Of a DNA stretch of 13,918 nucleotides, positions 8,209 to 13,918 are shown one piece after another. A model generated the notes under the pieces. That model was not told where the DNA came from. It worked only from the letters and a program-made list of their open reading frames with translations, and did no database searches. How positions within the stretch are numbered: the first letter of the stretch is position 1; each line of letters starts with the position of its first letter. Both the position numbers and the translations under genes were made by a program. This stretch comes from JAKZSU01 sp047517485 (lineage in GTDB: Bacteria > Pseudomonadota > Alphaproteobacteria > UBA7887). The stretch spans positions 1 through 13,918 of the forward strand of contig JAKZSU010000197.1 of the NCBI GenBank assembly GCA_047517485.1, in the 5' to 3' direction.

Positions 8209-9519
8209 TTAGGCGGCGATGATGCCCAGCACATGCGCCACGACGTCGGCTTCGGCGACCGCCTGTTGATCGCCGCTCGCCAGGTCCTTGACCATCACCG
8301 TACCGGCGGCTTGCTCTTCGGGGCCGACGACCAGGGTGAAGCGGCAGCCGCGATCGTTGGCGGTCTTGAACTGGCGGCCGATCTTGCCGCCACCGAGATC
8401 GACCTCGGCGGCGATCCCGGCAGCACGCAACAAGGCAGCGAGGCCGAGCGCGTGATCGGTCGCCGCCGCGTCCCACACCGTGACATAGGCGCGCGGCGCC
8501 GGCGCGGTGTCCGTCGCCTCGTCGAGCAACATCAGAATCCGTTCGATGCCGAGCGAGCCGCCGCACACCGGCACCGTGTCCTTCATGAACATGCCGGTCA
8601 GATTATCGTAGCGGCCGCCGCCGGCGATCGAGCTGCCGACCCCGTCGGCGACGAATTCGTAAATCGCGCCGGTGTAATAGTCGAGCCCGCGCGCCAGGAT
8701 CGGATCGAAGCGGATCGAGGCCTCACCGATGCCGCCCGTCGCGTGCGCCAGGATGGTGTCGACCTCGGCAAGCCCCTCGGCACCGGCGTCAGAGCCTTTG
8801 AGGCGGTCGCGCAAGGTCCGGTCGAAATCGTCGCGGCCGATATCGTCGCACAGCGCGGTGACGACATCGCCGGCCAGGCCGCGCTCGCCGAGCTCGGCGC
8901 GCACCCCGTCGAGACCGATCTTGTCGATCTTGTCGAGGGCGATCAGCGCGCCGCCATGATCGGCCTCGGCGACGCCGTAAGCCGCCATCATCGCGTACAG
9001 CACCCGCCGTGAGTTGAGGCGTATGTCGAAGCACGCCAGACCGACCGCCGCGAGCGCCGCCGCCAGGGTGGTGATCACGTCGACGTCGGCCACCGGGGTC
9101 GCGCCGCCGAAAATATCGACGTCGCATTGATAGAACTCTCTGAATCGCCCCCGCCCCGGCCGGTCGGCGCGCCACACCGGGCCGATTTGATAGCGCTTGA
9201 AAATTCGCGGCAGCTCGCCGCGGCGGCTGGCGTAGACCCGCACCGTCGGCACCGTGAGGTCGTAGCGCAGCGCCAGATCGGCCTCGCCGCTCGCCGCCTT
9301 GTCGCCGCGCTTGAGGATCTTGAAAATCAGCTTGTCGCCCTCGTCGCCGTACTTGCCGGCGAGCACTTCGATGCGTTCGAACGCCGGGGTGTCCATCGGC
9401 TCGAAGCCGTGCAGGGCGAACACCGACTTGACGCGGCCGAACACCGCCTCGCGCCGGCGCGCCTCGGGGGGCAGGAAATCGCGGCTGCCCGATGGCGGCT
9501 TCAATGGCGGAGTGCTCAC
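8209..9519 (-). CDS. hisS: histidyl-tRNA synthetase
   Basis: 436 aa class II aminoacyl-tRNA synthetase that charges tRNA-His. Seen in order: SGSRDFLPPEA (10-20), motif 1 around FEPMDTPAFE (39-48), the ATP/His region LALRYDLTVPTVRVYA (82-97), motif 2 RADRPGRGRFREFYQCDVD (117-135), the HisRS-specific RGLDYYTG (277-284), GGGRYDNL (300-307), motif 3 GSLGIERI (321-328), and a C-terminal anticodon-binding domain from about 345. The motif 2 sequence REFYQCDVD resembles eukaryotic HisRS rather than the E. coli form. The start is a GTG at 9519 preceded by AAGGA at a spacing of 8 bases. It heads a probable operon with the helicase and S4 genes. A candidate promoter overlaps a large palindrome upstream. 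Confidence 0.97.
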   Translation of the reverse strand: MSTPPLKPPSGSRDFLPPEARRREAVFGRVKSVFALHGFEPMDTPAFERIEVLAGKYGDEGDKLIFKILKRGDKAASGEADLALRYDLTVPTVRVYASRRGELPRIFKRYQIGPVWRADRPGRGRFREFYQCDVDIFGGATPVADVDVITTLAAALAAVGLACFDIRLNSRRVLYAMMAAYGVAEADHGGALIALDKIDKIGLDGVRAELGERGLAGDVVTALCDDIGRDDFDRTLRDRLKGSDAGAEGLAEVDTILAHATGGIGEASIRFDPILARGLDYYTGAIYEFVADGVGSSIAGGGRYDNLTGMFMKDTVPVCGGSLGIERILMLLDEATDTAPAPRAYVTVWDAAATDHALGLAALLRAAGIAAEVDLGGGKIGRQFKTANDRGCRFTLVVGPEEQAAGTVMVKDLASGDQQAVAEADVVAHVLGIIAA

Positions 9520-9614
9520 GCGTGCGGTCCTTGGATTTTTGGTTCGGCGGTACGGCGCGGCGACCCTACACCTGGATGTGATGCGAGAAAAGACCGGGGC
9601 GCCAAGCCGGCAAC

Positions 9615-9644
9615 CCTATATTGCTATCTAATACCGCCCTGCAA
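9615..9644 (-). promoter_or_regulatory. candidate hisS promoter
   Basis: On the minus strand TTGCAG (9644-9639) and TATAGG (9620-9615) are separated by 18 bases. The -35 element lies inside one arm of the palindrome at 9634-9668, which would let a protein bound there block the promoter. The assignment is tentative. Confidence 0.35.
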
Positions 9645-9668
9645 TGACTGAAACACATTGCAGGGCGG
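9634..9668. repeat. perfect 13-bp inverted repeat, hisS side
   Basis: CCGCCCTGCAATG (9634-9646) and CATTGCAGGGCGG (9656-9668) are perfectly complementary around a 9-base loop. No U-tract follows on either strand and no gene ends here, so it is not an ordinary terminator. It could be an operator or an element in a transcript. Confidence 0.75.
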
Positions 9669-9729
9669 CAAGCGCGACCGCGCGCCCGAGCTTATGCGAG
9701 GCCAGCCTACGTGGCGCTTGAACGCACTA

Positions 9730-9762
9730 CAAACTGCGATGAGTTTTGCTCATCGCGGTTTG
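9730..9762. repeat. 14-bp inverted repeat, LOG-gene side
   Basis: CAAACTGCGATGAG (9730-9743) and CTCATCGCGGTTTG (9749-9762) pair except for one T-G wobble, around the loop TTTTG. It ends one base before TATAAG (9764-9769), a candidate -10 for the plus-strand gene, and so would cover its -35 region. No U-tract follows. Confidence 0.7.
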
Positions 9763-9792
9763 GTATAAGCCCAGTTTACTCGGAGTCACCCC

Positions 9793-10608
9793 ATGGCGAA
9801 GACCCGGCGCCGGCCGCAAAAGGCCTATCGCAAACGCAGTTTTATCGATTCCCCGGAAGCGCGGCCGGTCCGCATTCTGGCCGAGTACTTGGAGCCGCAG
9901 GCGCGCTTCGAGAAATTTCAGATTCGCGACACCATCGTGTTCTTCGGCTCCGCCAGGGCGCAAGAGCCCGATCAGGCGAAGGCCAATCTCGATAAAGCGC
10001 GGCAATCGGGCACAGGCGTAAAACGCGCCGAGGGCGAGCTTAAACTGGCGCGCTATTACGGCGAGGCGCGCGAATTGTCGCGCCGCTTTACCGAATGGTC
10101 GAAGGGCCTGGAAGGCTCGGACCGCCGCTTCGTGATCTGCACTGGCGCCGGCCCGGGGATCATGGAGGCCGCCAACCGCGGCGCGTCCGATGCCAAGGGG
10201 ATCAATATCGGGCTCAGCATCTCGCTCCCCGAGGAGCAGTTCGAGAATGTCTACGTCACCCGCGAGCTCGGCTTCGAGTTTCACTATTTCTTCATTCGCA
10301 AATTCTGGTTCACCTATCTCGCGAAAGCCGTCGTCGTCATGCCGGGCGGCTTTGGCACCCTCGACGAATTGTTCGAACTGCTGACCCTGATCCAAACCCT
10401 CAAGATCAAGAAACGCCTGCCGGTGGTGCTCTACGGCAGCGACTATTGGGACCGGGTCCTCGACTTCGACGTGCTCGCCGAATACGGCACCATCGACGAA
10501 GACGACATCGACCTATTCTTCCGCACCGACTCGATCGACGAGGCCTACGATTTCGTCACCAGCGAACTCGTCGAACACGCCCTGGGCAAGCCGGGGGTGT
10601 CGTTGTAG
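9793..10608 (+). CDS. LOG-family (TIGR00730-like) nucleoside 5'-monophosphate phosphoribohydrolase
   Basis: 271 aa. LOG proteins cleave cytokinin-type or ordinary nucleoside monophosphates to base and ribose 5-phosphate; older annotations call them lysine decarboxylases, which is wrong. Rossmann-like features: FFGSAR (50-55), GAGPGIMEAANRGA (118-131) and the catalytic/phosphate motif PGGFGTLDE (184-192). An N-terminal extension of about 45 residues, basic at first (KTRRRPQKAYRKR), and an insertion rich in Lys/Arg/Glu after FGSAR place it with the larger bacterial members rather than the compact 190-residue type. GGAG at 9782-9785 supports the ATG at 9793. Its stop is only 7 bases from that of the convergent histidine kinase gene. 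The physiological substrate cannot be inferred. Confidence 0.9.
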   Translation: MAKTRRRPQKAYRKRSFIDSPEARPVRILAEYLEPQARFEKFQIRDTIVFFGSARAQEPDQAKANLDKARQSGTGVKRAEGELKLARYYGEARELSRRFTEWSKGLEGSDRRFVICTGAGPGIMEAANRGASDAKGINIGLSISLPEEQFENVYVTRELGFEFHYFFIRKFWFTYLAKAVVVMPGGFGTLDELFELLTLIQTLKIKKRLPVVLYGSDYWDRVLDFDVLAEYGTIDEDDIDLFFRTDSIDEAYDFVTSELVEHALGKPGVSL

Positions 10609-10615
10609 GGGCCCT

Positions 10616-11959
10616 TCACGCCACACTCGGCAGATCCAGGGTCGCGCGCAGGCCGCCCATTGGCGACGGCGCCAAGGTCAGGGTGCCGCCGTGGAGTTCG
10701 GCGAGGTCATGGACGATGTCAAGGCCGAGACCGTCGCCTGGGGTGGTTTCGTCGAGGCGGCGGCCGCGTACTTTGGCTTTGCCGATGTCGGCAGTCGCCA
10801 GGCCGGGGCCGTCGTCGTCGATGACGATCGTCAGCCGCCCGCCCGCCTCGGTCACCCTGATGGCGACCCGCGAGGCGGCCCATTTGCAGCCATTGTCCAT
10901 CAGATTGCCCAACATCTCCTCGAGATCCTCGCCGTCGCCGCGAAAGATCGGCGCGCCGTCAACGTCGAGGTCGAGCGCGACGGTGCGTTCGCTGTGAAGG
11001 ATATCGAGGGTTCGGGTGAGGCCGGTGAGCACCGGGACGACGTCGGCGCGGGCGCCGATCTGGCGCGATCCGCCGGCGCGGGCGTGGGCGAGATGGCGCT
11101 CGACCTCGCGGCGCATGTTTTCGGTTTGCTCGCGCACGGTCGCCGACAAGGTGTCGTCGGAGTCCGCCGCGCCCTCGCTCGCATTGGTGAGGATGGTGAG
11201 CGGTGTTTTCAGCGCGTGCGCCAGGTTTCCCGCGTGGCGCCGCGCGCGCTCCAACAAGGAATCATTGTGCGCGATCAACGCGTTCAATTCCGCCGCGAGG
11301 GCGCGGACCTCGATCGGGAAATCGCCGTCCAAGCGCCGCGCCCGGCCGGCGCGTACAGCGGCCAGCGCCTCCTGGACGTCGGATAGCGGCTTGAGGCCGT
11401 AGCTGATTTGCAACGCCAGCGCGGCGATCAGGCCGAGGCCGAGGACGATCAAGGCAATCGCCAGGGTAAGCGCGAAGGGACGAGTCTCGGCGGCGAGCGA
11501 GGCAAGATCGGCGGCGACCGCGAAACGCAACGGCGCCGCGCCTCCGGGCAGGGCAATGTCGCGCTCGAAAATCCGCAAGGCCTGGTCGTCGGGCCCGCCG
11601 ATTTCGCGGGTGCCCGACGGGCTTCCAGGGGGCGCCAAGTCGAGAGTCGCGTCCCACAGCGAGCGCGACCGCTCGTCGATACCTTCGGCGCCGGCGATCC
11701 GCCAGTACCAGCCCGAATAGGGCACTTTGAAACGCGGCTCGCCGTTGAGCGCGGCGACCGTAAGGGTCCCAGCCTCGTCGATCTCGGCGGCGACGATGAG
11801 GGCGTCGAGCATGACCTCGAGCCGCGTATCGAAATTACGTTCGGCGTGATCCTGCAGCAGCGCCCACAGCCCCAAACCGCCGACGCTCAAGGCGACCCCG
11901 ATCCACAGCGCGCCGCCGGCGAGCAGGCGCAGCGCGATAGATTTGCCCCGGTCAGCCAT
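10616..11959 (-). CDS. membrane sensor histidine kinase, PepSY-associated two-component system
   Basis: 447 aa inner-membrane kinase. Transmembrane segment 1 is at about 12-35 and segment 2 at about 162-186. They enclose a periplasmic sensor of about 125 residues with YSGWYWRIAG (81-90), a motif I associate with PhoQ/FeuQ-like sensors. A HAMP linker follows (GLKPLSDVQEALAAVRAG, 188-205). HisKA has the phosphorylated His248 in NLAHALKTPLTIL. The ATPase domain has an N box around Asn352/Asn356 (GNLMDNGCKW), G1 DDDGPGL (381-387) and G2 GDGLGLDIV (408-416). All catalytic landmarks are present. The start codon lies in the last copy of a 10-bp tandem repeat that carries several ATGs. There is no Shine-Dalgarno sequence, so translation probably depends on coupling to the response regulator. 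The signal sensed is unknown. Confidence 0.93.
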   Translation of the reverse strand: MADRGKSIALRLLAGGALWIGVALSVGGLGLWALLQDHAERNFDTRLEVMLDALIVAAEIDEAGTLTVAALNGEPRFKVPYSGWYWRIAGAEGIDERSRSLWDATLDLAPPGSPSGTREIGGPDDQALRIFERDIALPGGAAPLRFAVAADLASLAAETRPFALTLAIALIVLGLGLIAALALQISYGLKPLSDVQEALAAVRAGRARRLDGDFPIEVRALAAELNALIAHNDSLLERARRHAGNLAHALKTPLTILTNASEGAADSDDTLSATVREQTENMRREVERHLAHARAGGSRQIGARADVVPVLTGLTRTLDILHSERTVALDLDVDGAPIFRGDGEDLEEMLGNLMDNGCKWAASRVAIRVTEAGGRLTIVIDDDGPGLATADIGKAKVRGRRLDETTPGDGLGLDIVHDLAELHGGTLTLAPSPMGGLRATLDLPSVA

Positions 11960-12000
11960 GGTCAGCCATGGTCAGCCCCAATCAGCCATGGTCAGCCATC
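11951..12000 (-). repeat. five-unit 10-bp tandem repeat at the regulator/kinase junction
   Basis: On the plus strand the unit GTCAGCCATG occurs five times end to end (11951-12000), with changes in units 3, 4 and 5. On the coding (minus) strand it reads ATGGCTGACC, so it offers a start codon and, in another frame, a TGA. It contains the response-regulator stop (11994-11992), three very short ATG...TGA frames (from 11999, 11989 and 11969) and the kinase start (11959). Confidence 0.85.
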
Positions 12001-12660
12001 AGGCGGCGACGTCAATCGATAGCCGATGCCACGCACCGTCTCGATCACCGGTACGCCGAGTTTTTTTCTCAATCGCCCGACAAAAACCTCGATGGTGTTC
12101 GAATCACGGTCAAAATCCTGGTCGTAGATATGTTCGATCAATTCGGTGCGCGAGACCGCCTTGTCTTGATGGTGCATCAAATAGGCGAGCAATTTGTATT
12201 CCTGCGCGGTGAGCTTGATCGGCGCGCCATCGACGGTGACCCGCGCCGCGGCGGAATCGAGCAACACCGGGCCGCAGGTCAATGCCGCGCTCGCGTGGCC
12301 GGCGGCGCGGCGGATCAGCGCACGCAGCCGGGCGAGCAATTCCTCCATCTGAAACGGCTTGGCGACATAATCGTCGGCGCCGGCATCGAACCCGGCGACC
12401 TTGTCGCGCCAGCGGTCGCGCGCGGTGAGGATGAGGACCGGCATCGCGTGGCCGGCGGCGCGCCAGCGCTCGAGCACGGTGACCCCGTCGATCATCGGCA
12501 GGCCGAGGTCGAGCACGATCGCGTCGTAGGGCTCGGTCTCGCCGAGAAATTGCGCTTCCTCGCCGTCATGGGCCATGTCGACGGCATAGGCGGCATCGCT
12601 GAGCGCGCCGCGCAGTTGCTCAGCCAAGTCCCGGTCATCCTCGACGATTAGAATCCTCAT
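11992..12660 (-). CDS. OmpR/PhoB-family response regulator
   Basis: 222 aa DNA-binding response regulator. The receiver domain (1 to about 115) has the acidic pair Asp8/Asp9 (VEDD), the phosphorylated Asp51 (VLDLGLP), Thr79 and Lys101 (VAKPF). The C-terminal winged helix (about 125-218) has LTAQEYKLLAYLMHH, the recognition-helix region NTIEVFVGRLRKKL and the terminal GIGYRL. Proteins of this subgroup (PmrA/QseB/PhoP-like) bind direct repeats spaced by one helical turn, and two such repeats lie upstream of the operon. The start ATG overlaps the PepSY gene's stop as ATGA, and the stop lies in the tandem repeat before the kinase gene. It is the partner of the adjacent kinase. Confidence 0.95.
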   Translation of the reverse strand: MRILIVEDDRDLAEQLRGALSDAAYAVDMAHDGEEAQFLGETEPYDAIVLDLGLPMIDGVTVLERWRAAGHAMPVLILTARDRWRDKVAGFDAGADDYVAKPFQMEELLARLRALIRRAAGHASAALTCGPVLLDSAAARVTVDGAPIKLTAQEYKLLAYLMHHQDKAVSRTELIEHIYDQDFDRDSNTIEVFVGRLRKKLGVPVIETVRGIGYRLTSPPDG

Positions 12661-12977
12661 TTGCGCCGCTTTCTCGATCCACCCTTGACCGATTTGATTT
12701 GGCCGCTGCGGGCGTCCACCGCGATGCGCATGAGCTGGCCGTCGGGGGTCAGCAGCTTGACCTGGTAAACCATTGATTGGCCACGTTGCTTCAAGTCGAC
12801 GTCCATCACCCGGCCGGAAAATTGTGAGCGTACGATCCCCAGCACCGCGCTGAGCGGCAGGACTTCACCGGCGGTGACCGCGTCACGGGCGCGCCGATGA
12901 TTGTCGGCGTGCGCCGTCTCGGGACAGACCGCGAGCGCGGTCAGGCAAAATATAACGAAGGCGGCGAAGATACGCAT
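12657..12977 (-). CDS. secreted PepSY-domain protein, first gene of the two-component operon
   Basis: 106 aa. It has an N-terminal signal peptide (MRIFAAFVIFCLTALAV, predicted cleavage after AHA near residue 24). A single PepSY-like domain follows, with VLPLSAVLGIVRSQFSGRV, then VYQVKLLTPDGQLMRIAVDA, then RSGQIKSVKG. A strongly basic tail ends it. The protein is thus periplasmic. Small PepSY proteins encoded with two-component systems are thought to modulate signalling or sense periplasmic conditions; the precise role here is inferred. The stop overlaps the response-regulator start by 4 bases (ATGA). A GTG two codons upstream (12983) is an alternative start. Neither has a Shine-Dalgarno sequence, and a TATAAA at 12991-12986 is so near that the message may be almost leaderless. 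Confidence 0.85.
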   Translation of the reverse strand: MRIFAAFVIFCLTALAVCPETAHADNHRRARDAVTAGEVLPLSAVLGIVRSQFSGRVMDVDLKQRGQSMVYQVKLLTPDGQLMRIAVDARSGQIKSVKGGSRKRRK

Positions 12978-12985
12978 GTTCACGC

Positions 12986-13017
12986 TTTATATGGGGGCGC
13001 CTGAACCTCGGGTGAAC
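12986..13017 (-). promoter_or_regulatory. candidate operator and promoter of the PepSY/two-component operon
   Basis: Reading the minus strand, GTTCAC-N5-GTTCAG (13017-13001) is a direct repeat of hexamers with an 11-base period. Nine bases later comes TATAAA (12991-12986), a good -10. This is the spacing expected of an OmpR-family activator replacing a poor -35. The regulator encoded in the operon is the obvious candidate to bind it. Confidence 0.6.
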
Positions 13018-13022
13018 AGCGC

Positions 13023-13056
13023 CTTCAGGGTGAGTTCAGCGCGCACCCGCGATGAT
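13023..13056 (+). promoter_or_regulatory. candidate operator and promoter of the His-rich gene
   Basis: On the plus strand CTTCAG-N5-GTTCAG (13023-13039) repeats the same hexamer with the same 11-base period as the operator on the other strand. After 11 bases GATGAT (13051-13056) can serve as a -10. The two operators point away from each other, each toward its own gene. Confidence 0.55.
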
Positions 13057-13100
13057 GCGGGCATGACGAACACGAAACCACACAATTCCGAACCTCCAAC

Positions 13101-13106
13101 AAGGAG
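13101..13106 (+). promoter_or_regulatory. Shine-Dalgarno of the His-rich gene
   Basis: AAGGAG, 7 bases before the ATG at 13114. It selects this start over the in-frame ATG at 13063, and the resulting protein begins directly with a good signal peptide. Confidence 0.75.
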
Positions 13107-13113
13107 CGTAACC

Positions 13114-13740
13114 ATGTCACGCATCATAACCCCACTTGCTCTCGCCACCGCGGTGTTAATCGGCCTTGTCGGTCCGGTTAACGCGGCGGACGGCGAGCGC
13201 CACCGCGATCGCCGCGCCGCCATGCAGGACGACGGCGGGCATCATGATCGCGCCGATCGCCGCGGTCATCGCGAGCAAGCCGCGCGCACCGACCGACGAC
13301 GCCATTCCGAACACGCCGCCACCCAGCAACGGCGCCGCCACCACGCCGATGTCGAGCGCCCGCGGCATCGCGAGCGCGCCCACTGACAGCATCGCCGTCA
13401 CCAGCAATGGGCCCATGCGCCGCGACCCGACCGTCGTGCTCACCGGCAGCATCGGCGTCACCAGCAATGGGCGCACGCGCCGCGTCCCGGGCCGCGTCAT
13501 CACGCCCAACCCCAACGTCATCAACAGCGGTGGCAGCAGTATCAGCGCGCCCGTCGCCACCACGTTGCGCCGCATCAGATCGCGCGCCGGCTCAATCGCG
13601 GCAACTGGCGCCACGTGCAGAATATTCATATGCGTAACGGCGCCTACTATGCGGAAGCCTACGATTACAATAATCGGCCCTATCGCCTGATGATCGACCC
13701 GGCCACCGGGCGGATCCTTCGTCGCCGGCCATTGTTCTAA
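13114..13740 (+). pseudogene. secreted His/Arg/Gln-rich protein with PepSY-like C-terminus, interrupted by an in-frame TGA
   Basis: One reading frame runs from the ATG at 13114 to TAA at 13738-13740 (208 codons) with a single internal stop, TGA at 13384-13386 (codon 91). Before it: a signal peptide (PLALATAVLIGLVGPVNA) and a basic, His-rich region. After it, in the same frame: more of the same composition with the repeated QHRRHQQWAHAPRP, then a folded-looking C-terminus (AYYAEAYDYNNRPYRLMIDP then ATGRILRRRPLF) resembling the last strands of PepSY-type domains. About 25 His occur over the whole length. The matching codon in the second repeat is CGG (Arg), so the TGA looks like a nonsense mutation. 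Without read-through only a 90-residue product would be made. The His content suggests metal binding but does not prove it. Alternatives are a sequencing error or a recoded stop. Confidence 0.7.
13381..13500 (+). repeat. two 60-bp tandem direct repeats within the His-rich gene
   Basis: Units 13381-13440 and 13441-13500 match at 48 of 60 positions by my count. Each encodes H-x-QHRRHQQWAHAPRP followed by a more variable part. Where unit 2 has CGG, unit 1 has the TGA stop. The 60-base length keeps the frame, so the protein probably grew by in-frame duplication. Confidence 0.85.
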
Positions 13741-13918
13741 TCCTCGCGTCCGTATCGTATCGCCGGCCAGCTTGGTATAACAGCCCGTTGAAAAAGGCGC
13801 TATTGACCGGGTTTCACTCGACGGCGAAACATAACGCGACGAAGGCGGTTTCGCCATCCTCCGAGACGATGAGGACCATCTGAGCGACCAGAACGGCTCC
13901 AGCTGGCGCAATAAGCAC
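13741..13918. other. gene-free right end, possible terminus of an insertion sequence
   Basis: No gene is supported here. The stretch TATAACAGCCCGTTGAAAAA (13776-13795) resembles ends of some bacterial insertion sequences (a 'CAGCC-GTTGAAAAA' type end), from memory only. No transposase and no matching inverted end are in view. No terminator was recognised after the His-rich gene. Confidence 0.3.

Larger units (their letters stand above)
9520..9792. other. divergent hisS/LOG intergenic region
   Basis: 273 bases without a gene, between minus-strand hisS and the plus-strand LOG gene. It contains two long inverted repeats (listed separately), a candidate minus-strand promoter and a candidate plus-strand -10. 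Bases 9520-9610 would be the hisS leader and show nothing distinctive. Confidence 0.6.

Noticed and set aside
13063..13113. Earlier in-frame ATG for the His-rich gene
   Set aside because: It would put a polar 17-residue stretch before the signal peptide, whereas AAGGAG supports the ATG at 13114.
13156..13911. Minus-strand open frame of 251 codons with hydrophobic stretches, looking like a membrane protein
   Set aside because: The hydrophobic Val/Leu/Ala/Met runs are what the complement of His/Arg/Gln codons produces. The plus strand has the signal peptide, ribosome site, in-frame repeats and promoter logic.

Overview
The window looks like chromosomal DNA from a GC-rich alphaproteobacterium, probably Rhodospirillales-like. 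The reasons are the codon composition, an alphaproteobacterial-type sigma-32, a CarD/CdnL regulator, a seven-iron FdxA ferredoxin, and the HslR-like S4 protein paired with a Suv3-type helicase. It is a mostly housekeeping locus bounded on the left by a mobile element and possibly on the right by another. No rRNA, tRNA or CRISPR array was seen.

Left part (1-4.5 kb, all minus strand). The 5' end of an IS1595-like transposase lies at the edge, pointing out of the window. Next come the rpoH terminator, a second hairpin, and rpoH. An AT-rich upstream region carries a perfect CRP-type palindrome (1216-1231). Then come a serine/threonine-phosphatase-like protein that has lost most of its metal-binding residues, carD, a long gene-free leader with a second CRP-like site, fdxA, and a TerB-like protein.

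Middle part (4.6-10.6 kb). A DUF938 methyltransferase on the plus strand converges on, and overlaps, the last gene of a minus-strand hisS - helicase - S4 RNA-binding group. These three concern translation and RNA handling. A divergent intergenic region with two large palindromes separates hisS from a plus-strand LOG-family nucleosidase. The LOG gene then converges on a two-component operon.

Right part (10.6-13.9 kb). A PepSY-domain periplasmic protein, an OmpR-family response regulator and a membrane histidine kinase form a minus-strand operon with a 4-bp overlap at the first junction and a 10-bp tandem repeat at the second. Divergent from it is a secreted His/Arg/Gln-rich gene interrupted by one in-frame TGA. 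The spacer between them carries two mirror-oriented hexamer-N5-hexamer direct repeats. Each stands just upstream of a candidate -10 box, as expected of an autoregulated OmpR-family divergon. This PepSY/two-component/His-rich module is the best candidate here for an undescribed system.

The most unusual items are the pseudophosphatase beside carD and rpoH, the mirrored operator of the PepSY module, the nonsense-interrupted His-rich gene whose own internal repeat suggests the lost codon, the start-codon-bearing tandem repeat between regulator and kinase, and the two back-to-back hairpins after rpoH.
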